Shown in pieces: positions 41,212-56,831 of a DNA stretch of 64,000 bases. The notes under the pieces were generated by a model that saw nothing but the letters and a program-made list of their open reading frames with translations, was not told the origin of the DNA and searched no databases. The stretch is from Coffea arabica. Taxonomy: Eukaryota > Streptophyta > Magnoliopsida > Gentianales > Rubiaceae. Positions within the stretch are counted from its first letter, which is position 1, and the number at the start of each line of letters is the position of its first letter. The position numbers and the translations under genes are program-made. Location of the stretch: positions 4,650,001 to 4,714,000 of the forward strand of contig NC_092329.1 of assembly GCF_036785885.1 (NCBI RefSeq), given 5' to 3'.

Positions 41212-42002
41212 AAAAAAAAATAAACTCCTTTGTGACTGGAATAATTGTTGGTGCACATCGATTTCAATGATGTTACTGGTGGAGCAGACAAAAACCATGA
41301 AAGTGTTAAATAGTGCGGGCTGCGTATGACACAAATTAGGAAAAGATTGAACTTATCGGACGCTTTGAAATCGCTCTAAGACGGAAAAAGGGTACCATGA
41401 TCTGGTACGGCAGTGTTATCTTTACGAAACTAGAAACTAGAAACTTTATTGATTTTCAGCTATTTCTGGAAACCAATTATTGCAAGTAATAGAATACGCA
41501 AATAGTAGACCCGAAGCTCTTGTTTACCGTCCCAATAATTTATGGAGTATCTGCAGTAACCTGTTTCTTTCTTGTTACAGTGAATTTTCTGTTCAGATGG
41601 GGCTTAATGCTATGCAGCCCACGAAAGGAACAAGAAAATAAGCCATAAAAGAAGAGCCACCTTTCAACATTCATGTTGGCACTTCCTTTCTTTCCATCCT
41701 TTCTACTTTTTCTTGAGTTGCTTTCTTAAGATAAATTTGTTTCTAGCTCTATTAATCAATCTTAGTTACAGAAGTTAATAGGTGAAATTTGTAAGAATCT
41801 CTAAGTTCACTACTCTCCATGAGTTTACAAGAGAAAGTAACATATTAATTAGTACCACTAGATAGAACTTAGAAGTAGCATGCGAGCAGTTTATATATTC
41901 GGAATGATAAAATTGCCCGGATTATACGTTGTCAATTTTGAAGATGCCCAACAGTATTACAAACCTAAACCTAATTGAGTTGGCTCGATCTACGTAAACA
42001 GT

Positions 42003-42345
42003 AGATTTATGTTTTTTTTTTTTTTTTTTGTACTAAGCGTATCAAAACTTAGACCTTCTAAAAGTACAAATACATAAATGGTTTATTTGCATGCATTTTA
42101 GGTCTTCTTTTTTAATTCGTTTTAACAGAAAAAGAGTGAGATTTAAGATGCGGCGAGGATTAGCGAGATTTGAATGCAAAACCTCTAAATTTTGGAGATT
42201 CAATCCACTAAATCTAGACTTCCTCAATTTTTTTAAAAAAAAATCTAACAAAAGGATGGTAAAATTTAAGAAGTGATGAGAAGGGGAAAGGAGAATTGGA
42301 ACCGGGATATCTAATTCTTAAAACCTTAACTTTGTCTTTTTATGT
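42003..42345 (-). mobile_element. SINE-like relics
   Basis: T runs on the + strand (about 42012-42030 and 42343-42352) with B-box-like sequences on the minus strand (for example around 'gagatttgaatgc' and 'attggaaccgggatatc'). The layout resembles the SINE-like relic at 5297-5402. Boundaries are uncertain. Confidence 0.3.
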
Positions 42346-42559
42346 TTTTTTTACAACGAAAAAGAGAGACATGAAAGAGCCAAATTTGGTGCCAGTAAAT
42401 GTAACACTCCCTTTCCTTCAGGTTTAATCACTTTATACACTGATAGCATATGCACGGTCGTCCATCTCCGGCATGAACAGGTCATAGACCAATGGCATCA
42501 GTTCTGCATCTACGTCAGATTCTTGTCTGTCTTCTTCCTTGCTCCCAAGTGTATGTATA

Positions 42560-42700
42560 TCATGTTGAGAATGGGTTTTGCCTCAGCTCCACTAGCTTCG
42601 GCTGCTTAAAGCTCGGGCCACAAATATGATGCCCAGGAAGAATATAAGAAGTATCTGCCAGTGGTATATATCCAGTATCAGCGACAATATCTCTGATACC
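42560..42700 (-). other. Unassigned exon-like open stretch
   Basis: On the minus strand a pyrimidine-rich tract ending TAG is followed by 46 open codons containing IRDIVADTGYIPLADTSYIL and GPSFKQPKLVELRQNPFST, then TGA. It looks like a terminal coding exon. I do not recognise the family and found no upstream partner. Confidence 0.2.
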
Positions 42701-45700
42701 TATTAGTACCAAAGAAAGAAATTAGTCTGTACACCATAGCTAGTAGTATAATTTTAGCATCAGCAAGCAATCTCCAAGCGTGACCAATAAAAATCCCACA
42801 TAGGTGCGATGCAGAGTCAGGTTAATCAGCCACCCTGCAGGCCACTGAATATTTGTCCATTATCCGAAGCTAAAGACAGGGAAGTTGTAGCTATATTGTT
42901 CCGTGATCTGACAGCTTCAAGACATGCATGCATATGCTAAAAGGAGTACGTAGCTAGATAAAAACTTTTTACTTCTAGCGCATCATGCTTGGAGTTCAAT
43001 TTTTACTTGATGACAGCGAATCTTTCAGATACTCACTGTACTCGTTCTGTTGCTAATCCTCCTCCTCAATACACTCTTGTTCCATTGTCATTCATTAAAA
43101 TGAAAGGTAAAAGGGGAGGGAGACAAGAAGGGTAAAACACAAATCTGACATCCCCTGATTAGTGTTTTGAAATCTGGACCAGACTGATTGGTTCTGTCGG
43201 TTCAGCAAGAGGGACTTGCCATGGCAACAGTCTTGCTGTATAAGTACATAATTATATATTAGTAAAGCTTCTACTTCCACAATCCCTTCTCACTAATTGC
43301 TAAGGCGTGAAAATCCGGCCATACGGCTACGACGAACCATGGCCATAGGCTAGTTTCCCGTATCCTAATCATTTTCTATAATCTCCTTAACAAGTTTCCG
43401 TCGTTAATGGAATACAACTAGCATTATCTGAATTCAATATACAGCAATATTCATCCATACACGACGTGAGCCGGTTCAAGCCATGCTCTGCTTTAATGAT
43501 TTGCACTTAATGTTGCGAGTCTCGTGACAAATGGCAAATTGATCGTCCACTTTCAAAATCAACTCATTCTTGTACGTACTTCTTCTGCTATAGTATCATA
43601 GAGGTGAGTAAAATGTCTTTTTACCAACATGCATGCATGGCAAAATTTTGACAAATAAATCTACTGGCAAACACACTGATTCCTATCGGTTTGATTACAC
43701 GATGGATGGATAAAATGTTAACAACTTCGACTCATTAATCTTGCACCTGACTCCACCAACAACCGGTCTTTTCATGTAGGAGCAGCTACCAAAGATAATA
43801 ATGTCTAGACAATCTGGATTAGCATCGAGCAATCTACACCCCAACTCTATCTCGACGGTCGACACCTGCCCCAATCAATGGGAAAACATAAAAGCGTGAG
43901 TATCCACATGAGATTTTCTGCTCCCATCATGTGGAAATTTCAACAAGTTGAACCAATACCCACGTACAAGACAAGGCAGCAGATAAAACGCGACACGTGG
44001 GATAAAACTTGATGTATACTCGCTTCGTATGATTGTTTAGGTTGAAAGTGGAAGGCATTCCTCCAAAAGGCTAAACAATATTTAAGTGTTCGTTATTCAT
44101 CTTTTTGCAAGTTTACGGATGTTCTTGTTCAGCATGTGAATTCTCAAGAACATGGGGGATGGAAAATCTACGAAAGGGAAATCAAAGTGACTACCACCCA
44201 ACACTGATGTTGTGTTCCAGACTCTCGTCACATTATCTTGTCATGCAACGTTGTCACTTATCAATGAAATTAACGAACATTAGCTTTCTAGGGATAGTTT
44301 CTTTTTTCTTTTCTCTTCTCTAGTGGGAGTGGGGAAGAGAGGTTTGGAAATATTTTACTACCAATTAAAGTTGTTTGCTAAATGTAACTATGATGTCTCT
44401 TTTGTTAGGTCCTAAAGGGTACATGAAGGATCAGCTTAATTTTTGCTGCTGGCTACCTATGGACCCCATTCCAATTAAATGTCATGTAGCTTCTTCTTTT
44501 TTCCCCGTTATTGATAGGAACATTATTAAGGTAATCTTAAGTTGTTTGGTTCGACTCTCAAACTCCTCTTTCAAACTACATTTGAGCTATAGTTTAGTCG
44601 AAATCAATCGAACTTAAAGGAATCCAATTTCATATGATTCTAAATGAGAGATATGAAAGACATACACCAGTACATATTAATGATTCAAAAAATATGTATT
44701 CATGTATGTATTTTCGAACTCAATTAATCTTAACAAATTCAAATGACAACTGAACTCGAGCTCATCAAGCTATTCGAACTGCCTAGCTCAAACTCATTGA
44801 ACACGAGATTCAATTAATTTGAGCCTCACCCAAACTTAATGAATGGCCCTTGTGTGTTAATTCAAGAAACGATCATCTATATCATTTCACCCATGATCAA
44901 TGGACATAAATGCTACGGCGCATCCGTTAGCATCTTATTGGAAAAACTCTGAATTCTTTCCACGTACAACCCCGTCACGAGTCGGTAAACTTAACTGCAT
45001 TCATTATTAGTAGCTTGCGTCTGGGAACGTCCAAAGTGCATATAACTGCCTTTTTGGTAGTTAACTGAGATTTTTTGTGAATTTGGAAACCATTTTCTAT
45101 GACTGCATATCAAAAGGTGTTGTTGTCAGCTTGTATCTATGTCAGTCGTGAAGCATTTTTTGACAGGAGTGGCTTTGCTTACTCCGTGGTTTCCTTTCCT
45201 TTGGTCAATAAATTAATGGCATTTGATGCCTGGGTTGTGGAGCTTGGACCACCAGATTAGGTTGTGTTTCAAGGGGGCTGAGAGTAGTCACATGAGCATT
45301 CCGGGAAGAAATTGAAAATGGAAAGTGGAATTTTGGGTAAGAATTGATGGAAAAGATTAGGAATATATGCTTTCTAGCTGATTTTGGCTTTAACATTACC
45401 ACCTGCATCCATATCTCTTTAATCCTTTCTTTGATTGAATATTGTCTTTTTTGGTGCAGAAGAGTCAACTCCGCCGACATAATAGAAGGATGATGATCGA
45501 AACAACCCGCCAATGTCCAGAAATTTACTGCATGCATGTATTGGACTGTTGGAAATAGAAAATTAGCATTTTTTTCTAAACTTTAAAAAAAAAAAAAAAG
45601 AAGCTTTGGGTATTTGATGGATTAGGGTCTCTCTAGTTGATTCTATCCAGTTCAGTCCAGCTGTTCTAATTCTTACAATTTTCATGTAATTTTATACAAC

Positions 45701-46635
45701 TTTAGTGTAATCATAATAAATAGTTATATGAGTAAGAAAACAAAACAACATTTATACCAAGATAATAGAGTATCATTTTACATCAAATGTTGTAAGAATT
45801 ACATAATCGGACAGAACTAGACGAAACCGTCTATCTGTTCCAATCCTTTGATAGGATCTTCTACTCCAGCAAACCGTCTATAACTCTTTCCTTTCGCATA
45901 AAAATGATGGTGAAAATTTTATCTCTCTCTTTCTTTTTCTTTTTTTTTTTTAACCCTTTTGTTGGGCTTTAAAGTTCAAATATCAGCCTAATTCTCTCGG
46001 CCGAAGTGAAAAGCCCTGCGAAGAAACATGAAGGCCCACTTACACAATGCGATGGGCCCAGATCTATAGTCGTGTGTTCCTGGATTCCGCTCTCGTGTCC
46101 GATGGATATCGGCAGCCTGTTGCAACGGACCACTTTGAGGCTTGATGTAGACAGATCTCGTCCAGCTGGCAGTGAATGCGACAAGCACCAGCATGCCCCC
46201 GGCCCTTCTACAGGCTAATTTCGCCCACACACTCGGCGCCAGTTCGAACGGTACTTACCACCATGAAACGTGAATCCAAGGTATTTATCCTTTTGAGGGT
46301 CAAATATTCTATGGCGCTGTTTGGCCACTCGTTAAGAATAATAGGAGAGGACAATGATGAATTTAGTTTAAATAAATTAGATATAGTAAACGAGTCTAAA
46401 TTATCGTCTCTTTTACGAGTTATTTGTATTTCGAGATGAGAAAGCTTGACTCGAAGGATGATTTTGCCAATCAATAAAGATTACTACAAAATCATATTCT
46501 AACTAGGACAATATTATTACTTAATTAATGCAAGTAAGTTCACCAAGCATACGTATCTAGCTTACCTCTTCGCCAACCACCTCAAATGAACTCCCAACCT
46601 TCTCTTCATTTGGTAAAGATGGGCATCGGGTTCTT

Positions 46636-46771
46636 GTGGAGAAGATTTTGGTCTAGTGATTAAAGTTGAAATCTTAAAATTGAGAGGTTTGGTTTTGAGT
46701 ACAAATTCTGCTTCATTTTCCTGTTTCTTAAATCCTACCATTTTCCTATGAAGCATTTTTAAAAAAAAAAA
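46636..46771 (+). mobile_element. SINE-like tRNA-derived element
   Basis: TGGTCTAGTGATTAAAG (about 46649) is A-box-like, and about 35 bp later GGTTTTGAGTAC is a decayed B box. It ends in an A-rich tract (46760-46778). It resembles the minus-strand relic at 5297-5402. Confidence 0.45.
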
Positions 46772-46779
46772 TAAAATAA

Positions 46780-48612
46780 AGACTTAAGGCTCAATGTTCC
46801 CACACTAGGAAGAGACAAAATAGCGATCTGAAATCAAGAAAAAATGTACTTGCCAAAGAGTAGTTTAGACTTATAATTAGAAGCTTTAGTACTAACTTGC
46901 TTGCAAGAAAATAATCTACTAAACATAGGCAATAAAGATTCTATAGTCCTATTGAGGCTAGGTTTGGATGGAGGAATTTGAAAAGAAAAAAGAGGAATGA
47001 AGGGGGAAAAAACTAGTAGATTTCTTTTGTTTGGGAGCTTTTAAGTGGAAAGAAAAGAAAAGAAAAGGAAGAAAAATAGAGGGATCAATAGTTTTAAAAA
47101 AATTCTTTCCAATTGTGATGAGGAATAAAAGAAAAGTTGAAGCTAAGCTTCTAAACTTTTTCAAAATACCAAACTTGTCCATAAACTACGAATGAACAAA
47201 TTTTTAATACCAAATTCAAAATTATTCCACTTCTTTCTTAAACTTTCAAACAATTACTGGAGATTCCCTTTCCATTCTCTCTCTTATTTTCTTTTCTCCC
47301 ACAACCTAAAAACTTTATCTTTTTTCCTTTCCTCTTCTTAACTCGCAAACTAGTCCTTAGTATTTTACCATATGTTGGAAACCTATAGTAAATCAAACAT
47401 TGGGCTTGAAGGGAGTTAGGAGAGAGAGATAGACCGATCTAATCTATTGAATGATTCGAAGGCAGCTAAATAATTTTCAATAATACTCCAAAAAATTCTG
47501 AAAGAGAAATATAGTCAACTTGCGCCGAGGGAGGGGCTTAGTCCCTCCTCCAGTGCCCGAGCCATGGATCCTTAACTCTATACCATGAATTACCTCTTTC
47601 CATGAACCTAACAGATACTAAATGGAACTCAAGGATAAGCAGTTGTCAAAAGAGTTTGTCCAGTCATCAAATTAAAACTTTCTACAAAATTTTGTGGTAC
47701 TTGAACTTGCAAGCTTCCGACAAACATGATACTTGAGAGTCATACAAATTTAAATGAAGGTCAACTTGAATTCGACTCAAGAAACACAAAAACCCCGAAA
47801 CTAACAAGTAGAAGATACAATCCATTGGAATTCAGCTATTCCAAAGTTCACTTGATTAGAATCAAGCTTAGCCGAGATTAAAGTTAACTTTGAATTCATT
47901 AAAAAGTTTTTAAAAAAGAAAAAAACCAGGGGATCTTATGGCAGTACTAGGCTTGATTAGACTGATCTACTCAAAACTTCGTTGGGGGCCCAAAATGCAA
48001 TATCATTACACGTGACATCCGTACACCAAAAGAACGGCCCACAAGAATTTATGTGCGGGAGCCACTTGAAATGAATCCGCTTTGTAAGGTCGGAGATCCT
48101 AGGATATCCGACGTGGTTAGCTGTATGGCACTGCCGTTTTCTTGTGGGTCCTGACATCCCAGATTCCTCAATCCACCTCATCTTTCTGCAAAGTCCAATC
48201 CCTTTTTCCGGGAATTGATTTTTTCACTGCTTAATCAGTTAACTTCTAGCACTTCTTCGATACTATTTACATATTCGGTGAGTGAATTGAAGTGCAAGAT
48301 GTAAAATGGAGAGGGCGAATGTAAATTCTTTTTTTTTTTTTTTTTATTTTAAAAGGAAACCTTTCTAAAATTTTGATAGTGGAAGTTAGTAATGAATATG
48401 AGTTTAGTTAACGAGTGTCTAGCGAATACTCCCCTTGTTAGCGCTTCAAATGTTAACTCTTTGATAAGAGTGTTGTTAATTTAAAAAGGAGTTCAAAAAT
48501 AGAAAGTGCAACAAATTTTAAGTGTGTGTATCCATATAATAAATTTGGTGTAACTTAAGTAGGGATTTTGGGCACCCTTTAATATAGATTAAAAAAAATG
48601 TTTAATTACTGC
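46780..48612. other. AT-rich intergenic stretch
   Basis: No gene is seen. It contains purine- and pyrimidine-rich blocks around 47040-47340. Confidence 0.4.
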
Positions 48613-48831
48613 ATTAACTATTTCATATTTTGGAAAGTTATTTTTAAAGGATTCACATGTTAAATGACATACCCAAATTTTTCCCTAAAAATAAACATCA
48701 CAAGTCTTCCAAGATATACAAGTGCCAGCGGAAGACTTGTGATGTTTATTTGTAGAGAAAAGGTTAGATATTTTATTTAACATGTGAAATCCCTTAAAAA
48801 TAACTTTCCAAGATATGAAATAGTGTAGTTA
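48613..48831. repeat. Long inverted repeat (hairpin) with 19-nt loop
   Basis: Arms 48613-48710 and 48730-48831 are inverted copies around a 19-nt centre. The inner 22 bp (ending 'cacaagtcttcc' and starting 'ggaagacttgtg') pair perfectly. The outer part pairs almost perfectly ('agttatttttaaaggat' with 'agttatttttaaggga'). The middle is weaker. It could be a foldback MITE or a young hairpin locus. Confidence 0.75.
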
Positions 48832-48892
48832 ACAGGGCACCTGTTAGAAAATATAAATGCTTTATTAAAAAAAGGATCTATCTGTCTAACGA

Positions 48893-49100
48893 GTGTCCAC
48901 TGAACACGCGTTAAAAATATTTCAGGTGTCATGCTTTTAAAAATGTAAGATTAAAAGAAATACAAGGAAAGGTAAATAAGATTAAACAAAAAAAGTATAT
49001 AAATGTAAGGAAGGGTAATCATTATTAGTATGTGTATATAAATGATAGGTTATATGAATTTTAAATATGTTAATGAATGATCATTGGACATCCGTTAAAA
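48893..49100. mobile_element. Small MITE with GAGTGTCCA-type ends
   Basis: The left end has 'acgagtgtccactgaacacg' and the right end, in reverse complement, 'acggatgtccaatgatca'. The interior is AT-rich and has no coding capacity. Similar end motifs occur near 16540-16710, 39490 and 50650-50685. Confidence 0.4.
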
Positions 49101-52100
49101 AAAATCCATTGAACAGTGATAATCCAGCTGGGAGTATAGATGAATGACATGGAATGGGTTTATATTTGGCAACCACAATCACGCTCTCATTTGTTTCATT
49201 TACCAAAATAAGTGTTGATATGGTAAAGCTAGAAACCAAGGCAATTATGTTGGAAATTAGTCAATTACACTCAATCTGACGGTATGCCAACCATGCCGAA
49301 TTTGGTCGTGAACCAAATGTTAATATAACCACCTTTTCTTCTTTCAAGCAGGTAATCTATTGAGCTAATTTGTCCCCATTGTTGGCTCATTCAAATCAAT
49401 CACTAATCGAATCTATAGAATGAGATTTGAAAATCTAATGATATAGATTTTCGTAATCTATAGACTCTAGCTCATCCACGGCAAGCAACATAGAACATTC
49501 TTCCATTGTTGCAAGTGTGGCTGGCAACATTGCCATAACAATGATGATTTTCTTCCTAGAGCAATATCTCTTTAAAATGTCTAGATTACCCTTCCTAAAG
49601 TTTGACCCATTTCTACTATCCTCACTGTCGATTTCTTTCCTTCGTTATAACTTCCGCTCAGGATCTCTCTCAAGCCTTACGGCTCCCAGCCCAACTTGTA
49701 GTACATAAACAATGAGGCAACCCAATCTAACCTCATAGCAATTCTTGGGATTCAATCGAGAAATAGCAAGGAAAATATTGCAAAAATTATGAGCATAAAC
49801 ATCAGAGTCAAGAATTTGAGGTTTATGAGCATATCCTTGATATCAAGAATCCCGGGAAAAAAAATTAACCATTATTTGCTAAAAATGTCCATCAATGCTG
49901 TTGATTAAAACAGGAAGAGGAAACCACATGTAACCTCACCACCACTGAGGATTTCCAACATAACTAAACTCTCACGTACAAACTTTAAAATCAATGACTC
50001 GGACTTGGATGTTCAAAATATTTATTAGATACTGTGGTTTGGTTGGAAAGGCAGTAAAAAACACAGTTCATTGGGTTTTCAAGAGGAAAGTGTAGCCAAC
50101 TGTGAGTGGGCGACCAAGATAGTGGATGAAAGGGCATGGGATGTACTGCCTCTGTGAATCATGGTGGCCTTGTTGGATACTCAATTTAGGGAGGGGGATT
50201 TGCAGGAGAGAGCACAGCATTACTGGTTGGGGAGCGGAGGTCCTGATGGTGGTTGATGGGCTACATGCATCGGCAGGAATAGGAAACAAAACAGGGGAGA
50301 TGGCAAAGTTGGAAGTGAATTTGGGTTGACCTTCATAAGGGTAATTTAGGCATTTACAGAGATATTGCTCTGGCACTGGCAGGAAAATTTCTGCACTTGT
50401 AATAAATATCGCAAGCCCTGCAAGTGCAACTGCATTTGACTTTATATTAGTCTGTTCTCGAGGCTAATTTTGAGTTAGAGTAATACAGTTTTGTTTTTCT
50501 AACAGGTTGTTTAATGACACTTGTTAAGATACCTAAATCAAAATTACATCTAAGTTACTACGTAAAGACACACGCTCATATTAATTTATTGCACCTTCTG
50601 AACTGTGACACTTTCTCGAAGTAATTCTAAAAAACTTATACCTAAACTCCTCCCTAACGAATGCCCATTAAGCACCTGTTAGCCAATCGATAGTAGTGTT
50701 TTTAATTTTTTCATTTAAGAAAGAAAAGAAAAGAAAAGAAGTATCTTTTGGTTAAGGGCAATCAGCTTTACAACGGACCATGTAGACCAGATGATGTTGA
50801 GGGAGCAGTCCAGAACACTAAACAAGTAAACATGTTCTGAATTCATTGCCCAGATGCAGATGACTACGTTTCACAGAACATCTTTTTTGGTCCCACATGA
50901 ACATTTGCTCAACCTTTGGTTTGTAAAGGGTCCTCGTCCGGACGCATATATCCATTTTTGTGCATGCATTTTGAGAATATGGTTTGCTTTGAAATTCATT
51001 TTATGTGTAAAAATGCTCTAAAATTATGTGCCAACTGCCAAGGAGGAGGCTCGGATGAACTTTCAGGCAACCTAAAGTTAAGTGTCTACTTTCTTGAGCA
51101 ATCTAGAACCGCAAATAAAATTGTTATTGACAAACTAAGTATCTCCAATCACTATGGAACATTGTAATGAGTGTTTCTTGACTTCTAAAGTGATACAGAA
51201 GCCATTTACAGCCTGGAAATGTTTGAGGCTCATGTAAAGAGGGTCAATGGGGGATTGTTGTCTAAGAGACAGCAACTCATCAGCTTTTTGGTTTAGAAAA
51301 TGTGGTGACAATCTCATGGGATTGTATTTGTGGGAAAAAATCATAGGACAAAAGACCCTACATAAATTATTGGAATGGATTTTAACATTATGAAAGTAGC
51401 TTAGATAATCCCTGCCCTGGTTGATTGATTCCGTTACGCTGTCCTGTGTGTTGCAGGTTTTTTCATGCTTTCTGGAATACTTGTTTGAGGTTAGTGAAAA
51501 ATCATGTTTGAATACACCCACCTTCTTGAGATAAATTGAATTTGCCATGAAATTGAGTTCCAGCAGAGAGGGAGACTGCTCTATCCTCCAACATTATATT
51601 TTTCAAATAAAAGTAAAAATTAAATGAAAGAAAGCTGTGATTTTCTAGGTTAAATGGAAAATATGTACACTATTATGTTGATTTTATATATATATATATA
51701 TATATATTCTGTGTTCTTTGGACATACGATAAGCACATAAAATAGAGTAGATGGACCCATTAAAAATTTCAAATATTATTTTAATTAAATCATAAATACA
51801 TTTTTTGACTGTCTTTTTATCTCACATATAACTTGAAATCGGACGCAGCTCTCATCCTGTGCACTAAGGACATAAAATTGAAAAACCCTGTACTTAATTA
51901 ACTCCGAACCATTTGGATTGCATTTTTTGGGGAGTTTATGGAGAAAAATTATTATAACACTTTTTAAGAATGTGATGTATACGAGGTAAAAAGATGAATG
52001 AAAATTACGTAGAAAGAATATTTATGAAAAAACATTTTCTCCAAAATGTCACAATCTAAACAAGGCTAGATTCTAAAGAAGGTGATGCACGTTTTGGTGA

Positions 52101-54084
52101 GGAACACATCGGCCCTTAGTGTTCTTACCAGTTCCAGTTTCCGTGGGCCAAATACGAACACATATAATTGTTTGGGTTGTTAGATTGATCAGGTCCAAGC
52201 CTGTCCCACTCGAAGAAAGAGTCCTTTTCCCCACTCCCAGCCTGGCTAAATACGGTTCAGTTTCCGCTTAATTAACCCTAATATATTCAAAATAAATACA
52301 TAAATTTCTCTTCATAGTTTATAAATTATATTGACTCCCTCATCATTTTTAAATATTTTGTTTTGGCTATTACTTGTAGAGTTGAATTTCAATGAGATCC
52401 ATCCCCTACAATCAGTGGCGGAGCCACGTTGAGTTGAGGGGGTGAAATTTTAATTTTTTAGAAACTCTAAAATAGCGTATAAAAATTTTAAAAATTATAG
52501 TATTGCCTCATTCTTATCCCTTCTGAATTTTGATCGTAGTCCCTTTAATCTCATAATTGTCCCCCCGAAATTGTTGAAATCTTTTACAATTGTCCTCTCC
52601 ATTTTCACATTTTGAACCTTGAACTAAAATATATTATATGATGCGATTTTCCCCTTTCTATTAAACTAAACGTAATTTTTTTTTTTGTAAGCAAATGTTA
52701 TTCTTATTACATGTTGATTTCACATGAATTACAAGCCAACCAAACATTCATTTGACACAGTTCAATTGTGTACAATTTATTTGCCTATTGTATATGTTAA
52801 TTAGAATATACATCTTGTATTTTTATGCATAATTTTATACCGTTGGATGAGCTGAAAAATAATGAAAATCTCCGAAAATCCACAAACCAACACATGCTAA
52901 CATTTTTAGTTCCAATTGAAGAAATCCCTCCAAAGTCATGCTCATATGATCATATCCACTTCTTTTACCAAAAGTACTGGTATATATTCTCCTACTGCAA
53001 AACAATTTAAAAAGTGGAAGGGTTTCAAAAGGTTAGTTCATTTAGAAAAAGAAAATGTAGAACGAGTGACAAAAAGCTTGGAGGTGGATTGCTTAATGAG
53101 GACTAAACATAATTTGTTACTACAGGACCATTGATTTGCTGTGCCCAAAAAAAAATTTTTTAAATTAAAATAAAACAAGTAAAAAATAGCATATCCACTA
53201 AATAGTTTCTTCATTTGGAGTTCCATGTCCAAAATTGGTAGGTGCATGAACTTATTAATTGTCATCTTTAGAGAAAAGTAAAAAATAAATGAGATTAAGG
53301 AAAGTAATTATTTTGCAATTCCATTTAGTTCTTACCATGCTGCCACTTTTCCCTGTGAGGTTGACTCCATATATATCAAGAATGTCACCTACTTTAACAA
53401 TACATAATAAGGCGCATTAAGACAAAAAAAATCCAGGTGCAAAAATCGTGTTTAATCTATCATTTCCCAGGGAGCTGTCTATATTAGGAATCACAAACTA
53501 TGGTTGACCTAAATAAGGAAAACAACTAACCAGATAAATCAGAAAGGAAATCATTTGTGCACTATGAAATTTTAGATGCAAAATTATGATAAGGATTTCA
53601 TCAATAATAATTATACTTGCCGTTACAATATGAAAATAAATCACATCACATACCAAGGTGTTATTCGGCTTACCATAATAATTCAAAGTAAAATACGAGA
53701 CGTCAAGCTTATTGAGCACCTTCAAGTTAAGTTGAAACTCGAAATTTGGATTATTTTTAACGTACTTGACATTAAATTGAACTCGAGTTGAGTTATAATT
53801 AATTCACGTCAAGGTTGAGTCAGAGTTTTCACCGACCACGTTCACACCCTGTAGTACTCCTTTTTCTTCAAGAATAATCTATGTGATGCTCCATAGACTG
53901 TCAAAAGTTTTCCTTTTATGCTCAATAATCTAGAGGAATTAAAATGCTTCCATACACGAAAATTTGATTTTTCTTTAATTTCCTTAGTTGAGCAGGGTTC
54001 TAGCTGATCATTCTTATCTAAATAGTGCATATAAGCAGGAGCAAATCTTCTCTAAACTTTGTCCCCATCCTACCCACGCTTTTC
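49101..54084. other. Gene-poor region upstream of the P450 gene
   Basis: No recognised gene. It contains a (TA)n tract (about 51688-51708), two divergent GTTTGGATA-family MITE pieces (51745-51830 and 51918-52070) and one hAT-like end (52413). The last few hundred bases are the P450 promoter. Confidence 0.4.
52413..52580. mobile_element. Fragment with a Tip100/hAT-like end
   Basis: CAGTGGCGGAGCCACG at 52413 resembles the CAGGGGCGGAG end of Tip100-type hAT elements, a dispersed repeat end in many plant genomes. No matching opposite end was found nearby. Confidence 0.3.
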
Positions 54085-54092
54085 TATATAAA
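54085..54092 (+). promoter_or_regulatory. Likely TATA box of the P450 gene
   Basis: TATATAAA, 121 bp upstream of the ATG at 54213. The leader ends in a (GA)n run just before the start codon. Confidence 0.6.
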
Positions 54093-54212
54093 GCACAACG
54101 TCCAGAGTCCAATTCAAACTCAGAATTGAATAGGCGGAAAGAAACATTTTAACTACAGCACCAAGAACAAAACTAACTTCCTCAACTGTTTCTGAGAGAG
54201 AGAGAGAGGGGG

Positions 54213-56831
<2,619 letters not shown>

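Larger units (their letters stand above)
41212..46600. other. Gene-poor intergenic region
   Basis: No confident gene. It includes SINE-like relics (42003-42345) and one exon-like piece (42560-42700). A GC-richer island near 45990-46260 has GGCCCA motifs typical of plant promoters, but no gene I can identify beside it. Confidence 0.4.

Noticed and set aside
45205..45537. 110-codon open frame on the minus strand
   Set aside because: No recognised motif, no splice context and a composition like the surrounding spacer.
45969..46240. Overlapping open frames on both strands in a GC-richer island
   Set aside because: Frames are open on both strands because of GC content. No protein family is recognisable.
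50068..50376. 102-codon open frame on the minus strand
   Set aside because: No recognisable domain, and neither strand shows coding-like neighbours or splice partners.
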